From positions 2,976,001 through 3,040,000 of the forward strand of contig OZ247427.1 of NCBI GenBank assembly GCA_965232815.1: a stretch of 64,000 nt of DNA, given 5' to 3'. Below the pieces are notes generated by a model that saw only the letters and a program-made list of their open reading frames with translations, was not told the origin of the DNA and ran no database searches. A program made the position numbers and the translations under genes. This document shows positions 48,005 through 56,104 of the stretch, one piece after another (position 1 is the first letter of the stretch; the number at the start of each line of letters is the position of its first letter). This DNA comes from Bin87 sp026710825. Its GTDB lineage: Bacteria; Chloroflexota; Dehalococcoidia; Lucifugimonadales; UBA3495.

Positions 48005-50290
48005 ATGACGACCAACGGAACCTCCGGCGCGCTGCGGGACATTCACGTTTTGGAGTTCGGCCAGTACGTACCCGGCCCGATGCTCGGCATGCTGATGTCT
48101 GATCAGGGCGCGCACGTAATTAAAGTGGAGCGACCCGGCGGCGACCCCGCGAGATCAGAGCCAGCCTTCGCCACGTGGAATCGAGGCAAGAAATCGGTAG
48201 TGCTGGACCTGAAAACCGATGCTGGCAAAGCGGCAGCCCAAAAGCTAGCAGTCAACGCGGACGTGGTCATAGAGAACTTCCGGCCGGGAGTGGCGGAGCG
48301 TCTGGGCATTGGATACGACGACCTTTCGTCCGGAAATCCAAGGCTCATTTACTGCTCACTGCCCGGCTATGGCGAGGAGCATCCCAGCCGCAATGAGCCG
48401 GGTTGGGACCCGGTAATCAGCGCGGAGACGGGATTCTATCCCGAGACGAGCGAGAGCGGCGGAGACCCGCTGTTCACGCCACTGCCAATCGCCAGCACCT
48501 TTTCGGCGCTCCTCGGATCGGTTTCGGTGGCAATGGCCATCAACGCGAGGGACAAGAGTGGCAAGGGGCAGCGGATCGAAGTTCCGTTGCACTCGGCGAT
48601 GTTCACGGCGATGGGCAGCCGGATCATCAAATTCAACAATTACGAATACGTCGACCTGTTCGACTTTCCCCGGACCGTTATGTCCCACCCCTATGAGTGC
48701 GCGGACGGCCGGTGGGTGTACCACCACGGGATGTTTGAGCGATTTGCCCGGCAAACGTTGACCGCCGCGGGCCGCACAGAGTGGATCGACGAGGTGACGT
48801 CGCTGTTCGGGCGGCCGGTGGACTCCGATACGCTGAACCTGTGGCAGGAACGGTTCGCCGAGATGTTCAAGCAGCGAACCGCCTGGCAGTGGGAGAGCGA
48901 TATCAACGAGCAGGGCGGCGCCTGCACGGTTTGCAAGACCGTGGATGAATGGCTGGTCCATGAGCACGCCGTGTCGGCGAAGATGGTGGCCGAAGTAGAC
49001 GACGCTGATCACGGCAAGATGAAGCAACCCGGCGTGCAGGTCAGGCTGCGCGGGACTCCGGGGGCCATCCAGGGTCGGGCACCTCGCCTGGGCGAGCACA
49101 CCGACGAGGTTTTGACGCAGACACAAAACCGCTCGGCTAGACCGGGATCGGACAACAGCCACACCGCCGATGTTATGTCAGCCCTGCAGGGCGTACGGGT
49201 GCTGGACCTGTGCATCATCCTGGCCGGCCCCACCTGTGGGCGCACGCTGGGCGAGTTCGGCGCGGATGTCATCAAGATCGACGACCCAACGCGAACTCTG
49301 GATCCGATAGGGTACATCGACGTGAACCGCGGCAAGCGCAGCATCATGCTGAACCTCAAAACTGAGGAGGGGCGTGGCGTGTTCTGGAAGCTCGTCGAAT
49401 CAGCGGACGTACTTGTGGAGAACAACCGCAAGTCTGCTGTCGAGCGCCTGGGCCTTGGCTACGAAGCCGTCAAGAAGGTGAAACCCGACATTGTGTACGC
49501 ATCGCTGAACGCTTTCGGCCACGACGGGCCGTGGGCCGAGCGGGCAGGCTGGGAGCAATTGGCCCAGGGCACCAGCGGGATGCAAGTGCGGCGCGGCGGA
49601 CGGGACGGAAAGCCGATGCTGTCCCCTTACGCGGTCAACGACTACGGCACCGGGCTGATGGGCGCGTACGCGGTGGCGCTAGCGCTGCACGAGCGCAATC
49701 GGACGGGCCAGGGTCAATCCGTTGACAGCGGCCTGGCACTCACGGCCGGCCTCCTGCAGTCGCCTTATTTCCTGGACTACGAGGGATACCAACGCGACGA
49801 CATCGAGGGAGTTGACTCTCGTGGGTACTCCGTACGCTCGCGCCTGTACGAGGCCGCGGACGGGTGGCTCTACGTCCATTGTCCTGATGACGCGACTTAC
49901 GGGGCGTTCCTATCGGCGCTGAATTTCCGCGATATTCATAACGACGCTGATGCCATTGCGGACGCCATGGCCGGAAACACAGTCGAACACTGGATGCAGG
50001 AACTCCGGCCGATGGGAGTGTCAGTGACGCCCAATCTGACCATGGAAGACTACCGGCACGATCCGGTAGTGAGGGACGCAGGATTCATCGTAACGCGCGA
50101 GCATCACGTCTGGGGGAGCGTTGACCATTCGGGCACCACCGCGCGCCTGTCGGCAACGCCGCCACGCCTGGGCCCGCCGGCACCATGGTTTGGCATGCAC
50201 ACCGATGAGATCCTGGTCGAGGCAGGTTATACGGCTGCCGAAATCGAGGCATTGAAAGCTTCGGGAGCGGCGGTGGCTCCGCAGCCATAG
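48005..50290 (+). CDS. Tandem-duplicated class III (CaiB/BaiF) CoA transferase
   Basis: A 761-residue protein with two consecutive family III CoA transferase domains. The first (about 1-385) has HVLEFGQYVPGPMLGMLMSDQGAHVIKVERPGGDP, RGKKSVVLDLKT and FRPGVAERLGIGYDDL; the second (about 396-761) repeats VRVLDLCIILAGPTCGRTLGEFGADVIKIDDP, RGKRSIMLNLKT and VERLGLGYE. The catalytic Asp expected in the xDYxTG motif is present in the second half (D546 in NDYGTG) but is Ser or Ala in the first (S164 in ASTFSALLG). GGAG lies nine bases before the ATG. A terminator follows at 50317. Acid and donor substrates are unknown. Confidence 0.9.
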   Translation: MTTNGTSGALRDIHVLEFGQYVPGPMLGMLMSDQGAHVIKVERPGGDPARSEPAFATWNRGKKSVVLDLKTDAGKAAAQKLAVNADVVIENFRPGVAERLGIGYDDLSSGNPRLIYCSLPGYGEEHPSRNEPGWDPVISAETGFYPETSESGGDPLFTPLPIASTFSALLGSVSVAMAINARDKSGKGQRIEVPLHSAMFTAMGSRIIKFNNYEYVDLFDFPRTVMSHPYECADGRWVYHHGMFERFARQTLTAAGRTEWIDEVTSLFGRPVDSDTLNLWQERFAEMFKQRTAWQWESDINEQGGACTVCKTVDEWLVHEHAVSAKMVAEVDDADHGKMKQPGVQVRLRGTPGAIQGRAPRLGEHTDEVLTQTQNRSARPGSDNSHTADVMSALQGVRVLDLCIILAGPTCGRTLGEFGADVIKIDDPTRTLDPIGYIDVNRGKRSIMLNLKTEEGRGVFWKLVESADVLVENNRKSAVERLGLGYEAVKKVKPDIVYASLNAFGHDGPWAERAGWEQLAQGTSGMQVRRGGRDGKPMLSPYAVNDYGTGLMGAYAVALALHERNRTGQGQSVDSGLALTAGLLQSPYFLDYEGYQRDDIEGVDSRGYSVRSRLYEAADGWLYVHCPDDATYGAFLSALNFRDIHNDADAIADAMAGNTVEHWMQELRPMGVSVTPNLTMEDYRHDPVVRDAGFIVTREHHVWGSVDHSGTTARLSATPPRLGPPAPWFGMHTDEILVEAGYTAAEIEALKASGAAVAPQP

Positions 50291-50316
50291 TCCGAAAGAT
50301 CGGAACGAGCATCTGG

Positions 50317-50341
50317 GGGGCGAAATCATTTCGCCCCTTTT
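50317..50341 (+). terminator. Rho-independent terminator after the CoA transferase gene
   Basis: GGGGCGAAA (50317-50325), TCA loop and TTTCGCCCC (50329-50337), a perfect 9-bp stem followed by TTTT. Confidence 0.9.
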
Positions 50342-50440
50342 GCTTTCCCGGACTCGGAGCGAAGCGGGCACGGTCTCTGATGCAAACGGATAGAGGGCGT
50401 GCTAAACTTGCGCATTCCCGCACCCTGCGGAGGTGGCGAC

Positions 50441-52648
50441 GTGTTAAGCATCTACAACACCCTGACGAAGAACGTCGAGGAGATCCGGCCGATAACGCCG
50501 GGCCGCGTCACCATGTACACCTGCGGGCCAACGGTGTACCGCTACGCCCACATCGGCAACCTGCGGACCTACCTGATGGCCGACTGGATTCGGCGCATCC
50601 TGGAAGCCGACGGCAACGAGGTGTACCACATCAAGAACATCACCGACGTTGGTCATATGCGCCAGGAACTGGCGGAGGCCGGCGGCGACAAGATGATCAT
50701 GGCGGCGTTGGCGGAGGGTAAGTCGCTCCAGGAGATCGGCGAGTTCTACGCCGAGTGGTTCTGGAAGGACGAGGAACGCACCAACATCAAACCGGCCCAC
50801 GTGTTTCCTTGGGCGTCGCGCCACATCCCCGAAATGCTGGAGATGGTAACGACCCTGATGGGCAACGGCGGCGCATACGAGGCCGGCGGCAACATCTATT
50901 TCGACGTCAACAGTTTCCCCGAATACGGCAAGCTGTCCCGCAACTTCGGAGGCGACCTCCTAGAGGGGGTGCGCGCCGAGGCTGACCCCCTGAAGCGTGA
51001 CCCTCGAGACTTCACGCTGTGGAAGGCGGCCGAACCCGGACGGGACGTAAAGTGGGACAGCCCGTGGGGAGAAGGATTCCCGGGCTGGCATATCGAATGC
51101 TCGGCGATGGCACACAAGTATCTGGGCGAACATTTCGACATTCATACAGGAGGCGTGGACAACGTCTTCCCTCACCACGAGGATGAAATCGCCCAGAGCG
51201 AAGGCACGTTCGGTCGTCGGCATGTGAATTACTGGGTGCACGGGCAGCATCTGTTGGCCGACGGCGCGAAAATGGCCAAGTCGGCGGGCAATGTATTCCT
51301 CGTTGAGGATCTGGCGACGCGGGGATTCGATCCGCTGGCGTTCCGGTACCTCTGCATGACGGTGCGTTACCGCCACCGGATGAACTTCACGTTCACCTCG
51401 CTCAAGGCCGCAGAGAAAGCGCTCACCGGGCTCCGCAACCGCCTCTGGGTCTGGCGCAACGCCGCCGCCGGTGCGGGTCAGCATGTTCTCAGCAACGGCG
51501 GGAAAACCTGGAGCGCGCGATTCTGGGACGCCGTGCACAACGACCTGGACCTGCCCACCGCGTTGGCGATCACATGGGAAATGTCCCGATCGGAACTGGC
51601 GCCGGCGGACAAGGTGGACCTGCTCCTGGACTTCGACCGGGTTTTCGGCCTGGATTTGGACAAAGTCCCGATGCAGTACGAGATAGGACCAACGACCAGC
51701 GCGGTGATCGACCGGCGGGCCGCCCTCCGCGAACAGTCGGCCTATTCCGACGCGGACGCCATGAGGGAAGAGGTCATCGCCAACGGCATGGTGGTGGAGG
51801 ACATCGGGACTGCGACCAGAGTCAGGCCACAAACGATGCTGGAATTGCAGTCGGCGCGCTGGCCCTCGGTGTCCGCATCGCGGGAAGTACCGTCTCTCCT
51901 CGACCAACCGGACCTGTATGATTTCACCTTCTTGCTGAATGCGTACGACTACGTGGATGACGTGCGGCGCTGTGTTGAGGCGGTTCTGCGGCACACCGGA
52001 GGCGCGTCGGTTGAAATGATCGTGGTGGACAACGGGTCCACGGACGGCACGGCCGAATACCTGGAGCAGGCGCATGCGGAACACGCCAACGTGAAAGTCA
52101 TACACTGTGACCACGTGGTGGGTGACGCTGCCGGCAAGAACATTGGCCTGAAGCAAGCCCGGGGCAAATACATCATCCTGCTAGACGCTTCTACCGAAGT
52201 GGTAGGCGATGTGATGTCCCCGGTCGCCGAGCATCTGGCCGACGGAACGGTGGGTGTGTTTGGTCCGTTCGGCCTCACCACCGACGACATGCAGCACTTC
52301 CACGAGGAGGTGGACCGGGGCGACGCCGACGCAATGCAGGCTTACTGCATGGCCTTCAGGCGGGCGGACCTTGAATCCGTGGGACTGATGCACGAATCGT
52401 TCCGGTTCTACCGGAATCTGGACATCGACTATTGCTTCCAGTTCAAGGACGCCGGTTACCGCGTGGTTTGCGACAGCAGCCTGCCGCTGGTACGCCACGA
52501 ACACCGCCAATGGGAAGAGCTTGAGGAGAACCAGCGCGACGAGTTGAGCCGGAAGAACTTCGGGAGGTTCCTGAAGCGGTGGGGAAACCGGCCCGACCTG
52601 TTGATCAACCCGGCGGCCCGTGGTTTTGACACGGGGTTCAGGCACTGA
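50441..52648 (+). CDS. cysS: Cysteinyl-tRNA synthetase fused to a family 2 glycosyltransferase
   Basis: A 735-residue protein joining two enzymes. Residues 1 to about 465 are a full-length class I cysteinyl-tRNA synthetase: MYTCGPTVYRYAHIGN with the zinc Cys and HIGN signature (about 37-40), GWHIECSAMAHKYLG and HTGGVDNVFPHHEDEIAQSE with the other zinc ligands, KMAKSAGN (about 277-284, the KMSKS motif), and a helical anticodon end. From about 491, FTFLLNAYDYVDDVRRCVEAVL and IVVDNGSTDGTAEYLEQA begin a GT-A glycosyltransferase, with ILLDASTEV for the metal site. The GTG at 50441 follows a GGAGG seven bases upstream. The join is in one frame with no stop or internal ribosome site visible. Confidence 0.9.
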   Translation: MLSIYNTLTKNVEEIRPITPGRVTMYTCGPTVYRYAHIGNLRTYLMADWIRRILEADGNEVYHIKNITDVGHMRQELAEAGGDKMIMAALAEGKSLQEIGEFYAEWFWKDEERTNIKPAHVFPWASRHIPEMLEMVTTLMGNGGAYEAGGNIYFDVNSFPEYGKLSRNFGGDLLEGVRAEADPLKRDPRDFTLWKAAEPGRDVKWDSPWGEGFPGWHIECSAMAHKYLGEHFDIHTGGVDNVFPHHEDEIAQSEGTFGRRHVNYWVHGQHLLADGAKMAKSAGNVFLVEDLATRGFDPLAFRYLCMTVRYRHRMNFTFTSLKAAEKALTGLRNRLWVWRNAAAGAGQHVLSNGGKTWSARFWDAVHNDLDLPTALAITWEMSRSELAPADKVDLLLDFDRVFGLDLDKVPMQYEIGPTTSAVIDRRAALREQSAYSDADAMREEVIANGMVVEDIGTATRVRPQTMLELQSARWPSVSASREVPSLLDQPDLYDFTFLLNAYDYVDDVRRCVEAVLRHTGGASVEMIVVDNGSTDGTAEYLEQAHAEHANVKVIHCDHVVGDAAGKNIGLKQARGKYIILLDASTEVVGDVMSPVAEHLADGTVGVFGPFGLTTDDMQHFHEEVDRGDADAMQAYCMAFRRADLESVGLMHESFRFYRNLDIDYCFQFKDAGYRVVCDSSLPLVRHEHRQWEELEENQRDELSRKNFGRFLKRWGNRPDLLINPAARGFDTGFRH

Positions 52649-52673
52649 CGAGCTACGGACATAGCATAACAGC

Positions 52674-52699
52674 GGGGCGGGTCATGGGACCCGCCCCTT
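52674..52699. terminator. Hairpin between convergent genes
   Basis: GGGGCGGGTC (52674-52683), an ATGG loop and GACCCGCCCC (52688-52697), a perfect 10-bp stem followed by TTA. It lies between the CysRS fusion and the convergent SDR. Confidence 0.75.
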
Positions 52700-52720
52700 A
52701 TCATGACCAGTGTAGGCCGA

Positions 52721-53599
52721 TCAGTCGCTGCGACCGAACCAATCGGGGTGCACGGCTTGCAGGCCCAACTGGGGCCAGGCTGCGGGAGCGCCGCACTTTT
52801 CCAAGCGCTCCGCCAGAGGCAGCGATTCGTCCCAATAGTAGGCGATGATCCGGCGGCCGTTCCAGTCGCTGGCGTCCTCGGAAGCTATCCAGACCACCGG
52901 GGCCTGCATCACCTCGGGTTGAATCAATGCCTCGGCTGACGCTCCTTCCGGCGGCAGGACCATGTTGGTGGCGGTTGCGCCGCCCGGTGTCAGCACGTTG
53001 GCGGTGACCCCGGTGCCTTCGAGGTCCTGGGCCATGATCGCGACCAGCGCCTCGTGGCCGGCCTTGGACGGGCCGTAGGGCGCGCCGCCCTTGCGCCACA
53101 TCGTGTCCATGCTGGTGGTCACACCAATGATGCGGCCGAATCCCTGCTCCATCATGTGACCGGCGACCGCGTTGGACATGAGGAAGGGGCCACTAAGGTT
53201 TACCGATATCACCCTGAGCCAGGCTTCGGGCACGAGGTCGAAAAAACCCGTCCGACTGCCGGCCGCGCTCCCGCCGAAACCGGCGGTGCGGGGGTTGATT
53301 CCTGCGTTGTTGACCAGGATGTGCAGGCCACCCATTTCGCTGATGGTGCGGTTCACCGCGTTCTGCACCGATTCCGGGTCGGTGACGTCGGCGATGATGG
53401 GAAGGACCGCGTCGTCGCCACCGAGTTCACGCATGTCGTTTGCGGTTTGGTCCAGCCAGTCTTCGTTGATATCCAGCATGGCGACGCGGGCTCCAGCGCG
53501 AACGAGGCCGGTGGTAATGGAACGGCCCATTCCGATTGGGCTGGCGGCGCCGGTTACGATGGCAACTCGGCCTTCCAGAGTGTTTGATTGCATGGTCAT
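52721..53599 (-). CDS. Short-chain dehydrogenase/reductase
   Basis: A 292-residue NAD(P)-dependent SDR. The cofactor motif is VAIVTGAASPIGMGRSI, with ADVTDPESVQ and ILVNNAGIN; the catalytic Ser, Tyr and Lys are in GVTTSMDTM and GAPYGPSKAGHEALV, and VTANVLTPGGATATNMV lies at the substrate loop. The insertion AGFGGSAAGSRTGFFDL after NNAGINPRT is atypical and may shape the pocket. The ATG at 53599 with GAGG upstream is preferred to the GTG at 53608. Stand-alone; substrate unknown. Confidence 0.92.
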   Translation of the reverse strand: MTMQSNTLEGRVAIVTGAASPIGMGRSITTGLVRAGARVAMLDINEDWLDQTANDMRELGGDDAVLPIIADVTDPESVQNAVNRTISEMGGLHILVNNAGINPRTAGFGGSAAGSRTGFFDLVPEAWLRVISVNLSGPFLMSNAVAGHMMEQGFGRIIGVTTSMDTMWRKGGAPYGPSKAGHEALVAIMAQDLEGTGVTANVLTPGGATATNMVLPPEGASAEALIQPEVMQAPVVWIASEDASDWNGRRIIAYYWDESLPLAERLEKCGAPAAWPQLGLQAVHPDWFGRSD

Positions 53600-53937
53600 G
53601 GTAGTCACCTCTTTTGGGTTCGCCCACTTCGGACGGACAAAGCGATACGATCATAGCGTGTCGCAAAGCACAACGCTACGCCATCGCGCCGACCTGAACC
53701 GGTGCGGGGGTCCCGCACGCGTGGTGTACGAGGACGGTCGCCAGGCTTGGCGGACGGTGGGGCCATCCAGACGGCACCCGCTCCAGGGCCTTTGGATTAT
53801 CGGTCTGAACCGGCCAAACCGTCATTCCCAAGAGTCGCAGGCCGGTATCCAAAAGGCGCCAGCGTTCCGGAACGCTGGCGGCAGCATGACGTTCCCGGTT
53901 TCCGGATCAAGTGCGGAATGCGAGGTTGAGGGTATCG
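53600..53937. other. Gap with palindromic repeats
   Basis: I see no gene in these 338 bases. They contain a 7-bp inverted repeat, GTGCGGG-GGT-CCCGCAC (53702-53718), and the MITE-like element at 53819-53890. No promoter was recognised. Confidence 0.5.
53819..53890. repeat. MITE-like palindromic element
   Basis: Outer ends CGTCAT (53819-53824) and ATGACG (53885-53890) are inverted repeats. Near the right side is a perfect 24-bp palindrome, from CGCCAGCGTTCC to GGAACGCTGGCG (53857-53880). The overall form, CGTCATTCCC...GTATCC...palindrome, resembles intergenic palindromic units found in many copies in other GC-rich bacteria. Confidence 0.6.
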
Positions 53938-54270
53938 CTAGCGTGCCGGGGCGGGGAGGTCCCAGCGAAGGAGTTCGCAGTAGCGGTCTTTCCTGGCCCA
54001 GGGGAGGAGGCTGAGGACGATGGCGCCAGGATCGGGGACGTCGCCCTGGCGTCGGGTGTCGTTGAGGTAGCGGCCGAGGCAGGCGAATGTGGGCAGGCGG
54101 AAGCCGGCTTTGGCGATGCGCCCGATGACGTCGGCAGGCTCGGAGGGTTGGTCGGGAGTCCAGTCGTCGGCGACGGCCTCAGCGATGCGGCGGAGTTTGA
54201 TGATGGCGAGTTCGGGGGCGAACCTACGCTTGAGGACGTCGACGCGGCGGCGGATCTGGGAGATGGTCAT
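53938..54270 (-). CDS. Small unknown protein
   Basis: A 110-residue protein, basic and mostly helical, starting MTISQIRRRVDVLKRRFAPELAIIKLRRIAEAVADDW. No membrane segment, signal or known motif. The start at 54270 has AGAGGTATGTC just before it, a good ribosome site; a longer frame to 54300 is not needed. It lies inside a repeat-rich island, with 9-bp repeats starting at its 5' side. It may belong to a multi-copy accessory family, which cannot be checked here. Confidence 0.6.
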   Translation of the reverse strand: MTISQIRRRVDVLKRRFAPELAIIKLRRIAEAVADDWTPDQPSEPADVIGRIAKAGFRLPTFACLGRYLNDTRRQGDVPDPGAIVLSLLPWARKDRYCELLRWDLPAPAR

Positions 54271-54300
54271 GACATACCTCTTACGGTGAATTGTTTGCAT

Positions 54301-54336
54301 GGATGAACAGGATGAACGGGATGGACAGGATTAGGG
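54301..54336. repeat. Imperfect 9-bp tandem repeat
   Basis: Four units: GGATGAACA, GGATGAACG, GGATGGACA and GGATTAGGG, directly upstream of the 110-residue gene. Confidence 0.7.
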
Positions 54337-54371
54337 ATTGGACCAGGATGGCGGCGATTTTTTGAATATCC

Positions 54372-54402
54372 CACTCATTTCCGCTCATTTCCGGTCATTT
54401 GA
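54372..54402. repeat. Short tandem repeat
   Basis: Three imperfect 10-bp units around CTCATTTCCG (CTCATTTCCG, CTCATTTCCG, GTCATTTGAG). Confidence 0.6.
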
Positions 54403-54742
54403 GCAGGGCGAGGAGCGGGTGGCGGGGGTGGAATGGGGGCGGCGAGTGAGGTTTTGGGGGAGATATTGATGGTATTGGCGGGTTGGTGAGAGGATTTGGC
54501 GGTGCGGGGTTGGGATGGTTCGTGATGGTCAGAATCGGGATTACCGAGGTTAGAGAATTTTCAGGATTGCGGATGCCGCATTTGAGTTGGGCGGCGGGAT
54601 GGCGTTGGGCGGTTGGACAGTTAGATGGTAATGATATGGGGATGTCAGGGACAAGGGGGAATTGTCAGTCGATCAGGGCTGTTGGTTGGTTTGGGCGTGG
54701 GTAGGGGCGCGAAAGTGTTCGCTGTACGGGGTTCGAGTGGGA
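54403..54742 (+). other. Noncoding stretch with a strongly G/T-rich plus strand
   Basis: About 340 bases in which C is scarce on the plus strand, with many GGG runs (for example around 54418-54462). Open frames exist on the plus strand, but their predicted proteins are rich in G, W and R and have no recognisable motif or ribosome site. I see no gene. The composition is unlike the neighbouring coding DNA. Confidence 0.5.
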
Positions 54743-54751
54743 GGCTCATCC

Positions 54752-54769
54752 TTCGACAGGCTCAGGATG
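54752..54769. repeat. REP-like palindrome
   Basis: CATCCTTCGACAGGCTCAGGATG with flanking CTCATCCT and AGGATGAG arms, the common TTCGACAGGCTCAGGATGAG type of intergenic repeat. The adjacent GCGGACTGCGT also occurs at about 591-601. Confidence 0.7.
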
Positions 54770-54965
54770 AGCGGACTGCGTTGCGACGGGACGATATGCG
54801 ACAGGTTCTCGCCACCGGCGGACGTTCCGCACCATGGGCGGACTGGGTCGGCAGCATGTAAATAATCGAACGGCCCTGCCCGCTCGGGTCAAGGTTGCGC
54901 GTCCCCGTTCACGGCCATATAATCGCCAGTTGGCGGCAACTGGAACCGCCCATTGGAGGCCCTTC

Positions 54966-55631
54966 TTGACCACGTACCTTGACCTGCATTGCCATTCAGT
55001 CGCATCGGACGACTCACGCGCCACGGTGGAACAGTACCTGAAGTTCATCAACGTACTGCGCAAGCGCGGAAATACCGTGGACGGCATAGTATTGACCGAG
55101 CATAGACAATTCGATTTCGACGTTGATTACTCCCAGTTGGCCGCCGAGTACGGGGTGCTGGTGCTCAAGGGCGCCGAGCTCGACACCTGCTTCGGGCACA
55201 TGCTGGTGTACAACATCACCCGCGGACTCGCCAAAGACATTGACTTCGGCGACGTGAAAATGGACGGCCGCGAATTGATCAAGGCCGCCAGGCACCACGG
55301 GGGCTACGTGGTGCCGGCTCACCCCGGCAGGTTCGGCATCGGGCTGGTCGAATACATGGAACAGGGCGAATCGTTTGACGATGTGTCCATGGTCGAGTTG
55401 GTGAACGCTGGCAGCAAACCGGAGGAGAACGAACGCGCCCAAGCGTTGTGCCAACAGACCGGATACCTGGGAACAGCCGGCAGCGACGCTCACCTGGCTA
55501 GCCACATTGCCCGCGCCGTTACGGAGTTCAAAGCCGAAATCCGGTCGGAACCTGAATTGGTCGAAGCGTTGCTATCCGGCGAATTTCGGCCCGTATATCT
55601 CGAAGAAACCGCCGCCGCGCCCGTAGGCTGA
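54966..55631 (+). CDS. PHP-domain metal-dependent phosphoesterase
   Basis: A 221-residue PHP-fold protein of the TrpH/YciV-like group. It starts with TTYLDLHCHSVASDDSRAT, carrying the first metal histidines (DLHCHS). GIVLTEHRQF, LKGAELDTCFGHML, VVPAHPGRFG and GTAGSDAHLAS provide the remaining metal ligands. Such enzymes remove phosphate from nucleotides or small RNA 5' ends; the substrate here is unknown. The start is a TTG at 54966, six bases after GGAGG; the frame opens earlier but runs through the REP-like repeat. It is followed by a MaoC pair. Confidence 0.88.
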   Translation: MTTYLDLHCHSVASDDSRATVEQYLKFINVLRKRGNTVDGIVLTEHRQFDFDVDYSQLAAEYGVLVLKGAELDTCFGHMLVYNITRGLAKDIDFGDVKMDGRELIKAARHHGGYVVPAHPGRFGIGLVEYMEQGESFDDVSMVELVNAGSKPEENERAQALCQQTGYLGTAGSDAHLASHIARAVTEFKAEIRSEPELVEALLSGEFRPVYLEETAAAPVG

Positions 55632-55644
55632 GAGGAGTCCCCAG

Positions 55645-56097
55645 ATGCCCACGCAGATCGACTACGAATACGACCACTCGCTCTACGGAGTCGAGCACGA
55701 ATCAGGCCCGTTCCAAGTTACCAAGGAGATTATCGACGTTTACGCGAGCAGCGTCGGAGAGGACAACCCGATTTTCACTGACGCATCCGCAGCCCGCGCG
55801 GCCGGTTTCGGCGATCAAGTTGCTCCGCCCACGTTGTGTGCCCTGTTCGAGCGGGGAGAGCTGCCGGACATCAAGCTCCAGTTCGGACGGCGCCAATTCC
55901 ACGGCGGCCAGCGGGTGGAGCCGCGGGCTGCAATTGTCGCCGGAGATACGCTTACGGCATCATCCCACCTCAAGGACGTGTACACAAAAACGGGTCGCAC
56001 CGGGACGATGGTGCATGTCGTATGGGAAACAACCTTCCGCAACCAGGACGGGATTGTGGTCGCCGACGTGCAGCGTTCCCAGGTCGTACGGGAGTGA
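55645..56097 (+). CDS. MaoC-like/FAS1-type dehydratase, first of a pair
   Basis: A 150-residue single hot-dog domain protein. The FAS1-type N-terminal pattern is visible in GPFQVTKEIIDVYASSVGEDNPIFTDASAARAAGFGDQVAPPTLCAL, followed by KLQFGRRQFHGGQRVEPRAAIVAGDTLTASSHLKDV. The D-N-P-I and A-P-P-T segments are those of MaoC hydratases, but this half commonly lacks the full catalytic dyad and serves as a partner to a second hot-dog protein. Such a gene lies seven bases downstream. They would hydrate an enoyl-CoA or similar thioester. AGGAG precedes the ATG. Confidence 0.87.
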   Translation: MPTQIDYEYDHSLYGVEHESGPFQVTKEIIDVYASSVGEDNPIFTDASAARAAGFGDQVAPPTLCALFERGELPDIKLQFGRRQFHGGQRVEPRAAIVAGDTLTASSHLKDVYTKTGRTGTMVHVVWETTFRNQDGIVVADVQRSQVVRE

Positions 56098-56104
56098 TGC
56101 ACAG

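Noticed and set aside
54483..54704. A 73-residue frame in the G/T-rich region
   Set aside because: The composition follows the DNA bias, there is no ribosome site, and no motif is seen.
54746..55087. Minus-strand frame ending in AHPEPVEG
   Set aside because: That ending is the translation of a REP-like repeat, and the frame overlaps the PHP gene.
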